Shown here piece by piece: positions 35,771 through 46,991 of a stretch of 64,000 nucleotides of DNA; the stretch's first letter is position 1, and the number at the start of each line of letters is the position of its first letter. The translations under genes and the position numbers were made by a program. The stretch spans positions 71,470,784 through 71,534,783 of the forward strand of contig CM070910.1 of the NCBI GenBank assembly GCA_036417435.1. Reading direction: 5' to 3'. A model generated the notes under the pieces. That model searched no databases and was not told the origin of the DNA. It saw only the letters and a list, made by a program, of their open reading frames with translations. Source of the stretch: Inia geoffrensis (Eukaryota > Chordata > Mammalia > Artiodactyla > Iniidae).

Positions 35771-36268
35771 CTTTTTTTTTTAATGTTTGATCAAGTTTAT
35801 TTATTTATTTTTATTTAAAAATTTTTTTCTTATTAGGCATCCATTGTCTACTCATTAGTGTATACATGTCAATCCCAATCTCCCAATTCATCCCACCACC
35901 ACCCCCAACCCCGTGCCGCTTTCCCCCCCTTGGTGTCCATACGTTTGTTCTCTACATCTGTGTCTCAATTTCTGCCCTGCAAACTGGTTCATCTGTACCA
36001 TTTTTCTAGGTTCCACATATATGTGCTAATATACTATATTTGTTTTTCTCTTTCTGACTTACTTCACTCTGTATGACAGTCTCTAGATCCAACCACGTCT
36101 CTACAAATGAGCCAATTTCGTTCCTTTTTATGGCTGAGTGATATTCCATTGTATATGTGTACTACATCTTCTTTGTCCATTCATCTGTCAATGGGCATTT
36201 AGGTTGCTCCCATGACCTAGCTATTGTAAACAATGCTGCAATGAACATTGAGGTGCATGTGTCTTTTT

Positions 36269-36498
36269 TTTTTAACATCTTTATTGGAGTAAAATTGCTT
36301 TACAATGGTGTGTTAGTTTCTGCTTTATAACAAAGTGAGTCAGTTATACATATACATATGTTCCCATATCTCTTCCCTCTTGCATCTTCCTCCCTCCCAC
36401 CCTCCCTATCCCACCCCTCTAGGTGGTCACAAAGCACGGAGCTGATCTCCCTGTGCTATGCGGCTGCTTCCCACTAGCTACCTATTTTACGTTTGGTA
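36269..36498 (-). mobile_element. L1 3' UTR fragment nested inside the L1
   Basis: A 230-bp 5'-truncated L1 end, from the T-run and TTTAACATCTTTATTGGAG to TTTTACGTTTGGTAG. The 8-bp duplication GTCTTTTT lies at 36261-36268 and 36499-36506. It splits the ORF2 C-terminal frame and is from a different L1 3' UTR type than the host element. It contains a CCCTCCCACCCTCCC block at 36392-36406, a G-quadruplex motif on the L1 sense strand. Confidence 0.9.
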
Positions 36499-36712
36499 GT
36501 CTTTTTGAATTATGGTTTTTTTCTGGGTATATGCCCAGCAGTGGGATTGCTGGGTCATATGGTAATTCTATTTTTAGTTTCTTAAGGAACCTCCATACTG
36601 TTCTCCATAGTGGCTGTATCAATTTACATTCCCACCAACAGTGCAAGAGGGTTCCCTTTTCTCCACACCCTCTCCAGCATTTGCTATTTGTAGATTTTCT
36701 GATGATGCCCAT
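36482..36712 (-). pseudogene. L1 ORF2 C-terminal Cys-rich segment
   Basis: A 76-codon open remnant containing the L1 Cys-rich motif: [20 protein letters not shown] at residues 12-31, with cysteines/histidine in the usual C-x3-C-x7-H-C-x3-C spacing. The next part ([13 protein letters not shown]) is also typical. The frame then runs into the nested insertion, which supplies a foreign end. Confidence 0.88.
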
Positions 36713-36713
36713 T

Positions 36714-37061
36714 CTAACTGGTGTGAGGCGTTACCTCATTGTAGTTTTGATTTGTATCTCTAATAATTAGTGATGTTGAGCAGCTTTTCATGTGCTTCTT
36801 GGCTATCTGTATGTCATCTTTGGAGAAATGTCTATTTAGGTCTTCTGCCCATTTTTGGATTGGGTTGTTTGTTTTTTTAATATTGAGCTGCATGAGCTGT
36901 TTATATGTTTTGGAGATTAATCCTTTGTCCTTTGATTCATTTGCAAATATTTTCTCCCGTTTTGAGGGTTGTCTTTTCGTCTTGTTTATGGTTTCCTTTG
37001 CTGTGCAAACACTTTTAAGTTTCATTAGGTCCCATTTGTTTATTTCTGTTTTTATTTCCAT
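36714..37061 (-). pseudogene. L1 ORF2 segment upstream of the Cys-rich domain
   Basis: A 115-codon remnant with the landmarks [19 protein letters not shown] at the start and [20 protein letters not shown] in the middle, standard for L1 ORF2. It is separated from the Cys-rich part by a frame change, so the protein is broken. Confidence 0.88.
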
Positions 37062-37498
37062 TACTCTAGGAGGTGGATCAAAAAAAATCTTGCTGTGATT
37101 TATGTCAAAGTGTTCTTCCCGTGTTTTCCTCTAAGAGTTTTGTACTGTCTGGTCTTACATTTTGGTCTCTAATCCATTTTGAGTTTATTTTTGTGTATGG
37201 TGTGAGGGAGTGTTCGAATTTCATTCTTTTACATGTAGCTGTCCAGTTTTCCCAGCACCACTTATTGAAAAGACTGTCTTTTCTCCATTGTATATCATTG
37301 CCTCCTTTGTCATAGATTAGTTGACCATAGGTGCGTGGGTTTATCTCTGGGCTTTCTATCTTGTTCCATTGATCTAGATTTCTGTTTTTGTGCCAGTACC
37401 ATATTGTCTTGATTACTGTAGCTTTGTAGTATAGTCTGAAGTTAGGGAGCCTGATTACTCTAGCTCCATTTTTTTTCCCTTAAGGCTGCTTTGACTAT

Positions 37499-38131
37499 TC
37501 AGGGTCTTTTGTGTCTCCATACAAATTTTAAGATTTTTTGTTCTAGTTCCATAAAAAATGCCATTGGTAATTTGATAGGGATTGCATTGAATCTGTAGAT
37601 TGCTTTGGGTAGTATAGTCATTTTCACAATATTGATTATTCCAACCCAAGAACATGCTATACCTCTCCATCTGTTGGTATCACCTTTAATTTCTTTCATC
37701 AGTGTCTTATAGTTTTCTGCATACAGGTCTTTTGTCTCCTTAGGTAGGTTTATTCCTAGGTATTTTATTCTTTTTGTAGCAATGGTAAATGGGAGAGTTT
37801 CCTTAATTTCTCTTTCAGATTTTTCCTCATTAGTGTATAGGAATGCAAGAGATTTCTGTGCATTAATTTTGTATCCAGCAACTTTACCAAATTCATTGAT
37901 TAGCTCTAGTAGTTTTCTGGTGGCATCTTTAGGATTCTCTATGTATAGTATCATGTCATCTGAAAACAGTGACAGTTTTACTTCTTCTTTTCCAATTTGT
38001 ATTCTTTTTATTTCTTTTTTTTCTCTGCTTGCCCTGGCTAAGACTTCCAAAACTATGTTGAATAATAGTGGTGAGAGTGGACATCCTTGTCTTGTTTCTG
38101 ATCTTAGAGGAAATGCTTTGTTTTTCACCAT
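37499..38131 (-). pseudogene. L1 reverse transcriptase core remnant
   Basis: The longest open frame in the window, 210 codons. It carries the L1 reverse transcriptase palm: [19 protein letters not shown] at about residues 13-31, then the catalytic box as FSDDM at 56-60 (most L1s have FADD) and GYKIN at about 86-90. The N-terminal part of the palm lies in other frames (38264-38458), so no complete enzyme can be made. Confidence 0.92.
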
Positions 38132-38919
38132 TGAGAATGATGTTGGCTGTGGGTTTGTTGTATATGGCCTTTATTATGTTGAGGTAGGTTCCCTCTATGC
38201 TGACTATCTGGAGAATTTTTATCATAAATCGGTGTTGAATTTTGTCAAAAGCTTTTTCTGCATCTATAGATAGATTATCATATGGTTTTTATTCTTCAAT
38301 TTGTTAATATGGTGTATCACATTGATTGGTTTGTGTATTTTGAAGAATCCTTGCATCCGTGGGGTAAATCCCGCATGATCACGGTGTATGATCCTTTTAA
38401 TGTGTTGTTGGATTCCATTTGCTAGTATTTTGTTGAGGATTTTTGCATCTATATTCATTAGTGATATTGGCCTGTAGTTTTCTTTTTGACTGATTTTGGT
38501 AGCAGGGTGATGGTGGTCTTGTAGAATGAGTTATGGAGTGTTCCTCCCTCTGCTATATTTTGGGAAGAGTTTGAGAAAGATAGGTTTTAGTTCTTCTCTA
38601 AATTTTTGATAGTATTCACCTGTGAAGCCATCTGGCCCTGGGCTTTAGTTGGTTGGAAGATTTTTAATCACAGTCTCAATTTCAGTGCTTCTGATTGGTC
38701 TGTTTATATTTTCTATTTCCATCTGGTCCAGTCTCAGAATGTTGTGCTTTTCTAAGAGTTTGTCGATTTCTTCCAGGTTGTCCATTTTATGGAATATAGT
38801 TGCTTGTAGTAATCTCTCATGATCCTTTGTATTTCTGCAGTGTCAGTTGTTACTTCTCCTTTTCCATTTCTAATTCTATTGATTTGAGTCTTCTCCCTTT
38901 TTTCCTTGATGAGTCTGGC

Positions 38920-39848
38920 TCACTTAGGCCAGGGGGAGGGAAGGGCATGGAATGTGGGGTGAGCCTGCGGCAGAGTCCGGCGTGACATTGCACCAGCCTG
39001 AGTTGCTCTGTGTTGTTGTCCCTGGATCACGGGGCCCTGGCAGTGGCGGGCTGCACACGCTCCCCGGAAGGGGGGTGTGGATAGTGACCTATGCTTGCAC
39101 AGAGGCTCCTTGGTGGCTGCAGCAGCATCCTTAGCGTTTCATGCCTTTCTCTGGTGTCTGCGCTGATAGCTGGGGCTTGTGCCCTTCTCTGGTGCTCGTT
39201 TAGGTGGTGCTCTGAATCCCCTCTCCTCGCGGACCCCGAAACAATGGTCTCTTGCCTCTTCAGCAGGTCCAGACTTTCCCCCGGACTCCCTCCCCACTAG
39301 CCGTGGCGCACTAGCCCCTTCAGGCTGTGTTCACACAGCCAACCCCAGTCCTCTCCCTGGGATCCGGCCAAAGCCCGAGCCTCAGCTCCCAGCCCCGCCC
39401 GCCCCAGCTGGTGAGCAGACAAGCCTCTTGGGCTGGTGAGCGCCGGTCGGCCCTGATCCTCTGTGCGGGAATCTCTCCGCTTCCCCCACCACCCCGCCTC
39501 CGCACCCCTGTTGCTGCACTCTCCTCCACGTCTCCGAAGCTTTCCTTCTCCACCACCCCCCATCTCCGCCCGTGAAGGTGCTTCTAGCGTGTGGAAACCT
39601 TTCCTCCTTCACAGCTCCCTCCCACTGGTGCAGGTCCCGTCCCTATTCTTTTGTCTCTGTTTACTGTTTATTCTTTTTTCTTTTGCCCTCCCCATGTACG
39701 TGGGGAGTTTCTTGCCTTTTGAGAGGTCTGAGGTCTTCTGCCAGCATTCAGTAGGTGTTCTGTAGGAGTTGTTCCACATGTAGATTATTTCTGATGTATT
39801 TGTGGGGAGGAAGGTGATCTCCATGTCTTCTCCGCCTTCTTGAAGGTC
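38920..39848 (-). mobile_element. L1 5' UTR (GC-rich, promoter region)
   Basis: About 930 bp, rich in G+C and CpG, antisense, ending near CTCCGCCTTCTTGAAGG. It matches my memory of the artiodactyl/cetacean L1 5' UTR, including ACATGTAGATTATTTCTGATG and GAGGAAGGTGATCTCCATG at the outer end. It abuts ORF2 sequence directly at 38919/38920. The 70- to 100-codon frames in it are composition artefacts. Confidence 0.75.
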
Positions 39849-39965
39849 TCCATATACACATCTTCTTTATCCATTCATCTGTTGATGGACACTTAGGTTG
39901 CTTCCCTGTCTTGGGTATTTATAAATAGTGCTTCTAAGAACATTGGAATGCATGTAGAGATACTA
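39849..39965 (-). mobile_element. Separate L1 ORF2 C-terminal fragment
   Basis: Antisense L1: CATCTTCTTTATCCATTCAT, ATGGACACTTAGGTTGCTTC and AACATTGGAATGCATG. The same part of ORF2 is present in the main element at about 36165-36260, so this is a second copy, next to the 5' UTR. Confidence 0.82.
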
Positions 39966-40345
39966 TTAAAAGGCATGGACTAGGTGAGAACACCCAGGGA
40001 AAAAATTGCAGAGAAGAAGGAAAAGAGTAGATCCCTGAGGCATTCCCAGATTAAGAGTTATAAGAAAGGAGAAAAATCCTGCAAAAAAGTCCCAAAAGGA
40101 GGGCCAGTGAGGTAGAAGGAAAAGCCAGCAATTGCAGTGTTATGGAAGACTATAGCACAAAATAGTTCAAGCAGGGTGGAACGATGACTATAGTCAATAC
40201 TATCTAGAGGCTAAAGAAAGATAAGTGATGTTGACTTTGGCCTGATGTAGTATATTTGTGACCTTGATCAATGCAGTTTCAGTGACAAGTTAGGAATAAA
40301 AGTCCAAATGGAGTGGGTTAAGGAAAAGACAGGAGATGAGGAGGC
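39966..40345. repeat. Probable ancient LINE-derived segment
   Basis: GTGACCTTGATCAATGCAGT TTCAGTG and AAATGGAGTGGGTTAAGG resemble a widely dispersed old mammalian repeat that I cannot place precisely (L2 or CR1 type). No gene seen. Confidence 0.4.
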
Positions 40346-42415
40346 TGGGCTTTGCTGAGAAAAGAAAAATAACTTTTTGTTTTTTGAAAAAGATTAAGTA
40401 AGTATAAAACACATTCATAAACTCTGTCCCACCTACTGTCAAAATGGCTTTCTCTTCACACAAATCTGTATGTTGAGAGTTTGTCATTATTTATTTCAAA
40501 TATGATTTACTCAGTATTTTACTTCTGCAAAACTTGGATGTTGGTAGATCCAGCCTTGTAGATTATACATCTTAGATCATTTCCAAAAGAACTGACAACA
40601 AAAGCTTAAGACACAAACATAATTATGAGACGTTCTTAATTATTCTGCTCAGAAGAATACATGAGGACTTATTAGTACATAAACTTTAGAAAAACAGTTT
40701 TATTAAATATGTCACAAACTTAAACAATGAACTTTTTAGTCATTCTGGTATTCTTTTCCAGTTTATCTTTATTCTGGTTTCTCTCCTCTTTTCTTGGAAA
40801 CATTGTTTATATAATAAGATACAGACACAGCATGATCTTTGGCCCTCTAACCAGATAGTTGCCATTTTGATCTGCCAGTCAAACTCAAGTGTCTGCCCTG
40901 AAAGTTGAGACAATCGATCATAGTTTGGACACTTGAGCAGTGTCAAATAATTTTAGTCTCCAAGGCTGGAATGATGTGAGTGGTGACTGGCAAGGCACTT
41001 GTTCCAAATCCCAGCAAGGGTTACGACCGTCCTTATGGTTAACAACTGCACAAATAGAAACAGGTTGAGTATGAGGCTACCTCCTATCTGTATTTATTAT
41101 TCCAGCTCTTGGCATAACGTAGATGAAAAACTCTGTTTACTTTAAGCTTTCTCATTAAAGGATCAGTGATGCTTCACTTCCCTACTCTGTGTGTACATAA
41201 CCAACCATATGCCTAGTCCAAGACACTACCTAAACAAAACCCCAAACAACCCTCCACCCGCACCCAAATATGAGGTCTGTATGAAGAACAAGTCTTCTTG
41301 GCTTTACCTTTCTTCCTTCATAAATTTTTGGGGGATAGGGAAGAAATGAGCAAAACCCTACCTTGAAACTGGAATAAATACATTAAAAATCAAATATAGG
41401 AAGTGAAAGTTTTAGAGCCTTGGCAAGTCTTTACCCTCCCCTGTGATATGTTGTTTTCATGAAGGAGCCCACCCAGAACTTCAGACAATATAGTGTGAGT
41501 GTGTGTCTAGGAGTCTTTGTGAAAGCTTCTGGATGGGAATAAAAAAGTCTGCTTGCTACTTTTCAGTTGCCTTATGTGTTGGACACTGATAACAGAAGAT
41601 GACATACAAAGAGACCTATTCAGGTTTTATGGCCCTTTAAGGTTGGCATGCTCTCACATGACTGCCATTGGCTTGGAAGCTGGGGAAACGTTGACCTGTC
41701 AAGATTTTATTGGGTCCATAGCTGTCCATAAAGCAGCTTCCCAGCTTTCCAGGTTTTGTGCCTAGAGTTCCAGTAGTTCAGCCACAACCCACAACTTTCA
41801 GAGTCTCTAAGTGATTGGTGCCTCTGATGACAGTGATGTCCCTTAACCTATTCTCAGCCAAAATTGACTTACTTTTATACTTTACTGAAGCAATGTTTTT
41901 TATCTAAGGTGTTAACACTCAAGGTGTTGAAACACAAAACCTAAGAATTTAGACTCAATTTTTAAAAAAATTAATTGTTGGTGACAATTTAAATACATTT
42001 AAAATCTTTAATTTTTAATTACAAAATAACAAATACTCATTGCAAAGTTTCAGAAAATACAGCAGCATGTAAAATAAAAAATTCTCTATAACATTAAAGT
42101 TGTAAAGAGACAATAAAAACCTTACTTGTAAGTGGCTAAAAAAAAATTTAAAGAAAAAAAAATAAATAAAAAATTCTCTTCTTCCCAATCGACTGCTAGA
42201 ACCTTAGAGTTTATCCTGGGAAAGATTTTATTCTATGTATATAATTCTATATATTTGTAATTATACACATACACATATTCTTTTTAAAATTGCAATTTTT
42301 TACTTAAATTTGTCAGAAAAAATTTCTCCATGACACACATAACAAGTCAGAGATAGATAAAAGCTATTCGTCCAGTCTTTCAGTTACATGTACTATATAA
42401 ATGTACAAATGAATG
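40346..42415. other. Unique DNA, possible processed-transcript end
   Basis: No gene that I can name. On the minus strand, 41040-40685 ends with AATAAAACTGTTTTTCTAAAG, a polyadenylation-signal-like end, and contains a 68-codon frame. This could be an old processed transcript but has no recognisable protein. 42000-42180 is A/T-rich simple sequence. Confidence 0.35.
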
Positions 42416-42419
42416 TATA

Positions 42420-42490
42420 CTGGAACATTCATTTATTCACTTACAAACATTTATGGAGTCTTTAATATATTGTAGGCAGAGATGAACCAG
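42420..42490 (-). repeat. L2 LINE tail fragment
   Basis: GAACATTCATTTATTCACTT and ACATTTATGGAGTCTTTAAT resemble the antisense L2 end. Confidence 0.55.
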
Positions 42491-42829
42491 GTTTGTTTGT
42501 CAGTTTGTGAGTTTTTCAGTTTGTGAGATTGTCCATTCACTTTGTACTGTGAAAGATGAGAAGTTTGTACTGCGAAAGATGTGAAATATGAGAACTAGAG
42601 TAACTCTCTAGTTACTCCCAAAGCACACCATATACCCACACCACACCCACACACACTCACACAGACTCACACTTCTTCATACATCTCAAAATAGTTACGT
42701 AACTTTTGTTAAACCAGTATTCAAGTTTTTCATTATTATGACCATGTGACTTTATTCACAGCTGAGCCACACGGTATATACTTCGATTGCCTCTAATTTC
42801 TCTCCCCAGTGTTCCTGAGGGAAAGTGTA

Positions 42830-43060
42830 GCAGAACAGTAAGAACAGCAACTTTGAGACCAGGCTGCTGAAATCCATACCCCTTCTTGTCCATTTACTAA
42901 CTGGGGTGACCATGGGCAAGATTTTCAACCTCTTTGTGCCTCAACTTCTTCATAAGAGTTATGACTTCACAGGAATTCTGCAAGGAGTGAGTGAGTTACT
43001 ATATATCAAATGCTTAGAACACTGCCTGGCACACACTGAATATTATGTAAGGTTTGTTAT
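42830..43060 (+). repeat. MIR SINE, nearly full length
   Basis: Sense MIR with both halves: CAACTTTGAGACCAGGCTGC, CCATGGGCAAGATTTTCAAC, CTTTGTGCCTCAACTTCTTC and CTTAGAACACTGCCTGGCAC. Confidence 0.9.
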
Positions 43061-43099
43061 TTTTGTCATTACAGTCTCCCAAGAAAGGACGTAAGTGAG

Positions 43100-44340
43100 G
43101 TCATTTTTTCAACCTTGTATCTTTATTCTATACCCTCACTTGATTAACAGTCCCGTGTATAGGAACTAGGTTGAAAATCATTTTCCCCCCTCAGAATTTG
43201 AAAGCATTTCTCTATTGCCTTCTCATGAGTGGAGTCTCTCTTTTTTTTTTTTTTTTTTAATGAATTCTAACGTTATTTCATGTCTTTTTGGGGTATGTTT
43301 GTTTATATTTGTTTGTTTGTTTTCACTGGTTAGTTTTGCTTTGTTTTGCTTCTCTGGGATTTTTAGTGACCTCTCCCAATACCTAGATGACCCAGTATTT
43401 CATGATGACATGCTTGATTATGGATCTTTCTCATAATTGTTTGGGATATATGTTGGATCCTTTTAAAGCTGGACATCACGTCATTCAGTTTGGAGAACTT
43501 TTCTTGTATTATTTTTTCATTATTTACTTTCCTCTAGTTGTTCTGTTTGTTCTTCCTGGAACTCTTACTAGTTACATATTGACCCCTCCCTGGAATAAAA
43601 CATCTAATTTTCATACCTTTTGCTCCCTTCTTTCCATCTCTTTGTCCTTCTGCTTTAAATTTAGGGTATTTCCTCAACTTTGCTTTCCAACTCGTCTATT
43701 GAAATCTTTATTTTAATATGTTTTCGATTTCAGTGAGCTTATTCTTCCCTGAATAGCCATTATCATTTTTCAGTAACATTCTGTTGTTTCATGGCTGCAG
43801 TATTTTATCTTATCAACAAATATTGGTCTTCTACAACCATCTCAGCTCTGTCCATTGCTATGTCTCCTCCAATTTCATTTACTTTTGTTTGTTTAGATCT
43901 CTGTCTTCCAAGTGAAAGCCTTCTCCTGAGAGTATACTTCCACTTTCTTGGACCAGGGAGAGGACTTGGGAGGGCCTCAATACAGACTTTCAACCAATCA
44001 TCCTGCTTTCATTTTTGCACCCCACCTTGGCTTCCATAAGTACCTTGAACCCCCAACTCCTGGGCCTGGCTCAGTTCAGTAGCATGAATTATTCATGACT
44101 TGATGGCTTCCTCCCCTATAAGCATGTAGGTTTCTGAGTTCTCTACTGTGAAATCAATTTTCAGTCTTTCTTTAGATTTCTTTCTTCAATTATTTTTGAT
44201 GTATTTGTTTGCTTTCATTTTCTCTGATGTGTCTTTGTCCCTGTGGTCTATATCTTATTTTATTTATTTATTTATTTGCTGTATTCTCATTTAATGGAGT
44301 TTCAGGAGGAAATGGGATAAACAGAGTTGTTCCGTCAGTC
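43100..44340 (-). mobile_element. HAL1 / L1 ORF1-derived fossil
   Basis: The complement of L1 ORF1-type sequence. In sense it would read through an N-terminal coiled-coil part and the PEN..IIQENF-like region (plus-strand landmarks GGAGAACTTTTCTTGTATTA at 43493 and GAACTCTTACTAGTTACATA at 43560). HAL1 elements carry only ORF1, and no ORF2 follows here. Heavily mutated. Confidence 0.65.
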
Positions 44341-44394
44341 ATGTTTAACCTGAAGTCTACAATACTTTTTAATAAACATTTTTTAAAAATTCAG

Positions 44395-44470
44395 GACTTT
44401 TACTAAATGCCCACTATGTGCCAAACTCTTCTTTGGGAGCTGCTTCTTGGACTTTTAGTGTTTACACTAT
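44395..44470 (-). repeat. L2 LINE fragment
   Basis: ACTAAATGCCCACTATGTGC followed by CAAACTCTTCTTTGGGAGC, an antisense L2 end. Confidence 0.7.
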
Positions 44471-44686
44471 GCTTCAGTCTTCATTAAAACAAATCCCCTA
44501 AGTATTTCTGCTGAACAATCAATATATTAAACAAATGACTTCTTTTGGACTGTTGAAGTTACTAAATGTGTTTGAAAAGAAAAAAGTTAAATGGTATTAT
44601 GTTATAAAACTGGCATAAATCAGGTCATTTTTCTTCCAACTAGTGTAATACAGAGAACCTTCCCTTTTAGGTCTTCATGCTTGTGA

Positions 44687-44897
44687 TTGTACATGTATGT
44701 GTGCAAGTGTATGTATGTGTGTGAGTGAATGTGTAGTGTGTGAGTGTATATATGTGTGTGAGAGTGTGTGAGTGTGAGTATGGGTATTTCCATGTGAAAG
44801 TGTATATGTATGTCTGTGAGCATATGTGTGTGCCAATGTGCGTGTTTGTGACTGTGTGAGAGTATATCTGTGTATATATACGTGTGTGTGTGTTTAT
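44687..44897. repeat. Degenerate TG-rich array
   Basis: About 210 bases of TG-dominated sequence broken by A and C. Higher-order units such as GTGTGTGAGTG and TGTATATGTATG recur. Long minus-strand frames rich in His and Thr cross it purely because of the repeat. Confidence 0.9.
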
Positions 44898-46991
44898 GGC
44901 ACAGATAGAAAACAATTCTGCTGGTGACTCTAGCACCAAGGTCCTTGTAATCCTTCTGTGCTCCTGTTTCTCCACTTAAAAAACTGGAATTACCATTCAT
45001 CTTGTAGATATAGAAATACATCATATTATAAAACACTTGGAAATAGCTCTATTAGACATAAAATAAACTGCTGCCTATAAAACTGGGATTAATGAAACAT
45101 TAAAAGCAAAGGTGTTTTCACACACAAGGTTTATGTTCCACTCATGCAGGATTATTGGGTCTGGAATTGTTCTTGCTTCCTGGAATTATACTGCTTTTCA
45201 TCTGAGAACCCAGCATCCAGTTAAAGATGAATGTTGATGAGCAACCACAGGGTTGCCTTTGTTCTTTGCCCAGAGGGCTGGTGGCAAAAATGAAAGAGGA
45301 AGAAGTTGGAAAGCAGCTCATCACTAGTACTAAAGGCTCTCCAGGGAGAGCATTATAAAATTTAAATAAAACTGAGTAAATACAACTTCCTTTCAAACCT
45401 TGCTGTGCAACACCAGGAATGTTCACATAACTAACCAGCTATCTAGTCTGCATTCAGAGATATAAATAAAAGACTTCTTTCAACGTGATATCATAGGGTT
45501 TTAGATAGAAAATATGCCATCCTCCAGTCTGAAGTAAAGAAACACTTACTTCATTCAACAGTTAAGTGAGCTGCTATCTGGCCCTCATTATATCTGTGAT
45601 TTACAAGGACTATGCAGGCCTGTGTTGCCCACGTCAGAGACCACCAATATAAAATGCAGCAAATGGGATTTTTATCTTTCAGCACGCCTCAGAGTTGTTG
45701 CACAAGATACACTTCTCAGTCTGCATATAATCAATCTAACGTAAACCATTATCTCTGCACAAAAGACTAAGCTGAAAGCCCCTATGCTCAAGATCATACT
45801 TAAACATGCCTGACATTCACAGCTCCCTGGATTCCTTGCAAAACCCTGGGCCGTGCAAGATGTTCCATGCTGAGACCAAGCTGGGCCGAGTGCGTGTGTA
45901 AAAACTACACTATCTCAAGAGGAGTTTGTTGACAAGCCGGGGAGTGAACATTTCACCAAAAATCCAAGGGTGATTTCTTCCCAAGCTTCCAAATTAACTG
46001 GTAAAAGCTGGCATATCAGGAGTGGGATTGTCCTTAAAGTTCAAACCCAAGGTCGTTACTTTTTGTCTCTTGCCATTAAAAAGATGTACATGGGCGCCTC
46101 GTATTGTCTTTGTTTGCTAGCAATATTATTTAGAGATTCTCAAAGATAATTGAATTTAAGCTTCTTTTAGAAATGACAAAAATGGTATTTTTTGGTAAAG
46201 GCCAGAAGAGTAGGTGACTTGCCCTACCATTTTGGCTTCGTATATTTTTACGTATTATTTTGCTTTTCAGAGTCCTTATTAAACAACCATCTTCAGGGTG
46301 AATGTTCAAGACATATTCTCACCTTTCATTCTCAGTACTGATTTATGCCTTGAGTCCGGAGCTCATTTACTCCTCAGGTAAGGAGTTTTGCTTCTTATAT
46401 CATCAACGTCCATTGGGTGTTCACCAGCACTCACTTTGTAATGAATGAATAAACATCTTGATGTCAGCATAAATGACAAGTGAGGTCTGTGGTTCCAGCA
46501 AGGAGTCTGGGAGACCAGGCCACGTATTAGATGCTCCCTCAGGCAATTAGCTTGTCTATAAACTGCTAGGACAGGCCCTCTAGTCTCACAAATATACCCT
46601 CCTAGACACAAAAGAACTCAGAAAGGGCTGTGTGTGTGTATGAAACTTTATAAATTAAATTATCAATTTTTTTTTGTGAACTCAATATGTGCCTTATTTT
46701 GAGAGAAAGTGACAGCATATTACTTTTTTAAATGAATTAGTTCACATAAGACTGAAAACGGAAAGGAGAGATTGATTACTACCATAGTTTATCTGTTTCA
46801 TATATAGAACCTGAGTTAATGTTGACACTGTCAGCATTAAGAAAAGGATTGTTTTAAAGAAATAAAAGGAAGCAAATGAAATATATCAGGTTTCTACAGA
46901 TATCTGGAATATTAACAAAGACTTCAACATAATTGAGAATCAAATCGTTCAAGTAAAACTCTGAACACCTGTGAAGACATACTTTTCAGTT
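44898..46991. other. Repeat-poor unique DNA
   Basis: About 2.1 kb with no transposon fossil and no gene recognised. It is the left part of the longest repeat-poor interval in the window. Confidence 0.5.

Larger units (their letters stand above)
35775..38919 (-). mobile_element. Cetacean-type L1, ORF2 3' part and 3' UTR
   Basis: A long antisense L1 whose 3' tail begins after the T-run at 35772. In sense order from 38919 downward it carries the ORF2 linker before the reverse transcriptase, the transferase core, the thumb and C-terminal region and the Cys-rich segment. The 3' UTR is at 35780-35890. Frameshifts, stops and a nested L1 3' end (36269-36498) make it inactive. It stops abruptly at 38919, where a GC-rich L1 5' UTR follows, so ORF1 and the endonuclease domain are absent. 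Confidence 0.92.

Noticed and set aside
36423..38273. Plus-strand frames of 80-163 codons across the L1
   Set aside because: They are antisense shadows of L1 ORF2.
39179..39612. Overlapping GC-rich frames and a CpG-rich patch that could pass for a gene promoter and first exon
   Set aside because: The segment is an L1 5' UTR in antisense; the frames stay open because of composition.
44620..45036. 138-codon minus frame rich in His and Thr
   Set aside because: It is produced by the TG-rich array; there is no independent coding signal.
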